This document shows, piece by piece, positions 63,905 through 64,000 of a DNA stretch of 64,000 nucleotides. A program made the position numbers and the translations under genes. Numbering within the stretch: position 1 is the first letter of the stretch; the number at the start of each line of letters is the position of its first letter. The stretch is from Bacteroides neonati (GTDB lineage Bacteria > Bacteroidota > Bacteroidia > Bacteroidales > Bacteroidaceae). The stretch is taken from contig NZ_HG726020.1 of assembly GCF_000499785.1 (NCBI RefSeq), forward strand, positions 1,034,316 through 1,098,315, read 5' to 3'. The notes beneath the pieces were generated by a model that was not told where the DNA came from, ran no database searches, and worked only from the letters and a program-made list of their open reading frames with translations.

Positions 63905-64000
63905 ATGAAACGTGACACAATCATCATCGAGGACAAGGCAGTCAGCGTAACCGGTAACGACGTGTGGATGACCGCCACCGAAATAGCCGGATTGTTCCAT
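63905..64000 (+). CDS. Truncated first gene after the integrase (cut by window edge)
   Basis: Thirty-two codons are visible from ATG at 63905: MKRDTIIIEDKAVSVTGNDV, then WMTATEIAGLFH. The WMTATEIAGLF stretch resembles the start of a DNA-binding helix-turn-helix or KilA-N/virulence-RhuM-like domain. Too short to name. It follows the integrase by 11 bp on the same strand, so it is likely co-expressed. Confidence 0.6.
   Translation, partial: MKRDTIIIEDKAVSVTGNDVWMTATEIAGLFH

Larger units (their letters stand above)
62330..64000 (+). mobile_element. Left end of an IntDOT-type integrative (probably conjugative) element, continuing beyond the window
   Basis: From the GTANNTTTGC core onward the sequence changes: a 320-bp non-coding stretch, an IntDOT-like integrase and a truncated next gene, with visibly more G/C-ending codons than the host genes to the left. 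Conjugation genes are not in view, so conjugative versus mobilizable cannot be decided. The non-coding stretch 62339-62657 carries an inverted repeat (62535-62552) and probably the integrase arm sites. Confidence 0.7.

Overview
The window reads as chromosome of a gut-type Bacteroides or a close relative in the Bacteroidales. The evidence is a SusC/SusD pair, lipoproteins with Bacteroidetes-style lipoboxes, a complex I operon with fused nuoCD and no nuoEFG, repeated TAnnTTTG -7 promoter elements (several with a TTG/TTTG element 19-21 bp upstream), an IS4-family insertion sequence and an IntDOT-like integrase. No rRNA or tRNA gene was seen.

Layout. 1-3.1 kb (minus strand): nagB, a flavodiiron protein and a TIGR01212-type radical SAM protein. 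3.1-3.3 kb: a likely small non-coding RNA. 3.4-6.8 kb: a large Dna2-like nuclease-helicase. 6.8-12.2 kb: a TonB-dependent receptor with two paralogous beta-helix lipoproteins. 12.3-12.55 kb: six tandem ~41-bp units, each carrying a 15-bp palindrome. 12.6-22.5 kb: an 11-subunit complex I operon transcribed A-B-CD-H-I-J-K-L-M-N. 22.6-28.9 kb: a small exported protein, a dxs-trkA-trkH operon and an exported alkaline-phosphatase-superfamily protein. 29.1-33.1 kb: an AraC regulator, a CxxCH-bearing lipoprotein and a polytopic membrane protein.

33.2-52.8 kb (plus strand) is a carbohydrate-use locus: DUF4838 protein, GH30 lipoprotein, an IS4-family element with 19-bp inverted repeats and a 5-bp target duplication, SusC, SusD, an arylsulfate sulfotransferase lipoprotein, a GH130 mannosylglucose phosphorylase, a sodium:solute symporter, an NPCBM plus barrel glycosidase-like protein and a YghZ-like aldo/keto reductase. 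The order suggests extracellular trimming, outer-membrane import, inner-membrane uptake and cytosolic phosphorolysis of a beta-mannosyl-glucose disaccharide. The IS lies between susC and a good promoter-like sequence that probably served it.

52.9-55.7 kb is visibly AT-richer and looks acquired: a broken GNAT acetyltransferase, a signal-peptidase-II-like protein, a methyltransferase, a small lipoprotein and a Crp/Fnr regulator. 55.9-59.0 kb is a tight operon of an ABC-type ATPase, a DUF4435 TOPRIM-like protein and a YbdG-type MscS channel; this resembles split ATPase/nuclease defence pairs and is the best candidate for an undescribed system. 59.1-62.3 kb: EamA transporter, meaB and a DUF1573 protein. 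From about 62.33 kb to the right edge an integrative element begins. Its integrase keeps the IntDOT residue pattern (Ser259, Arg285, Lys287, His345, Arg348, His372, Tyr381), and the junction holds a GTANNTTTGC-type core placed on the -7 region of the DUF1573 gene promoter.
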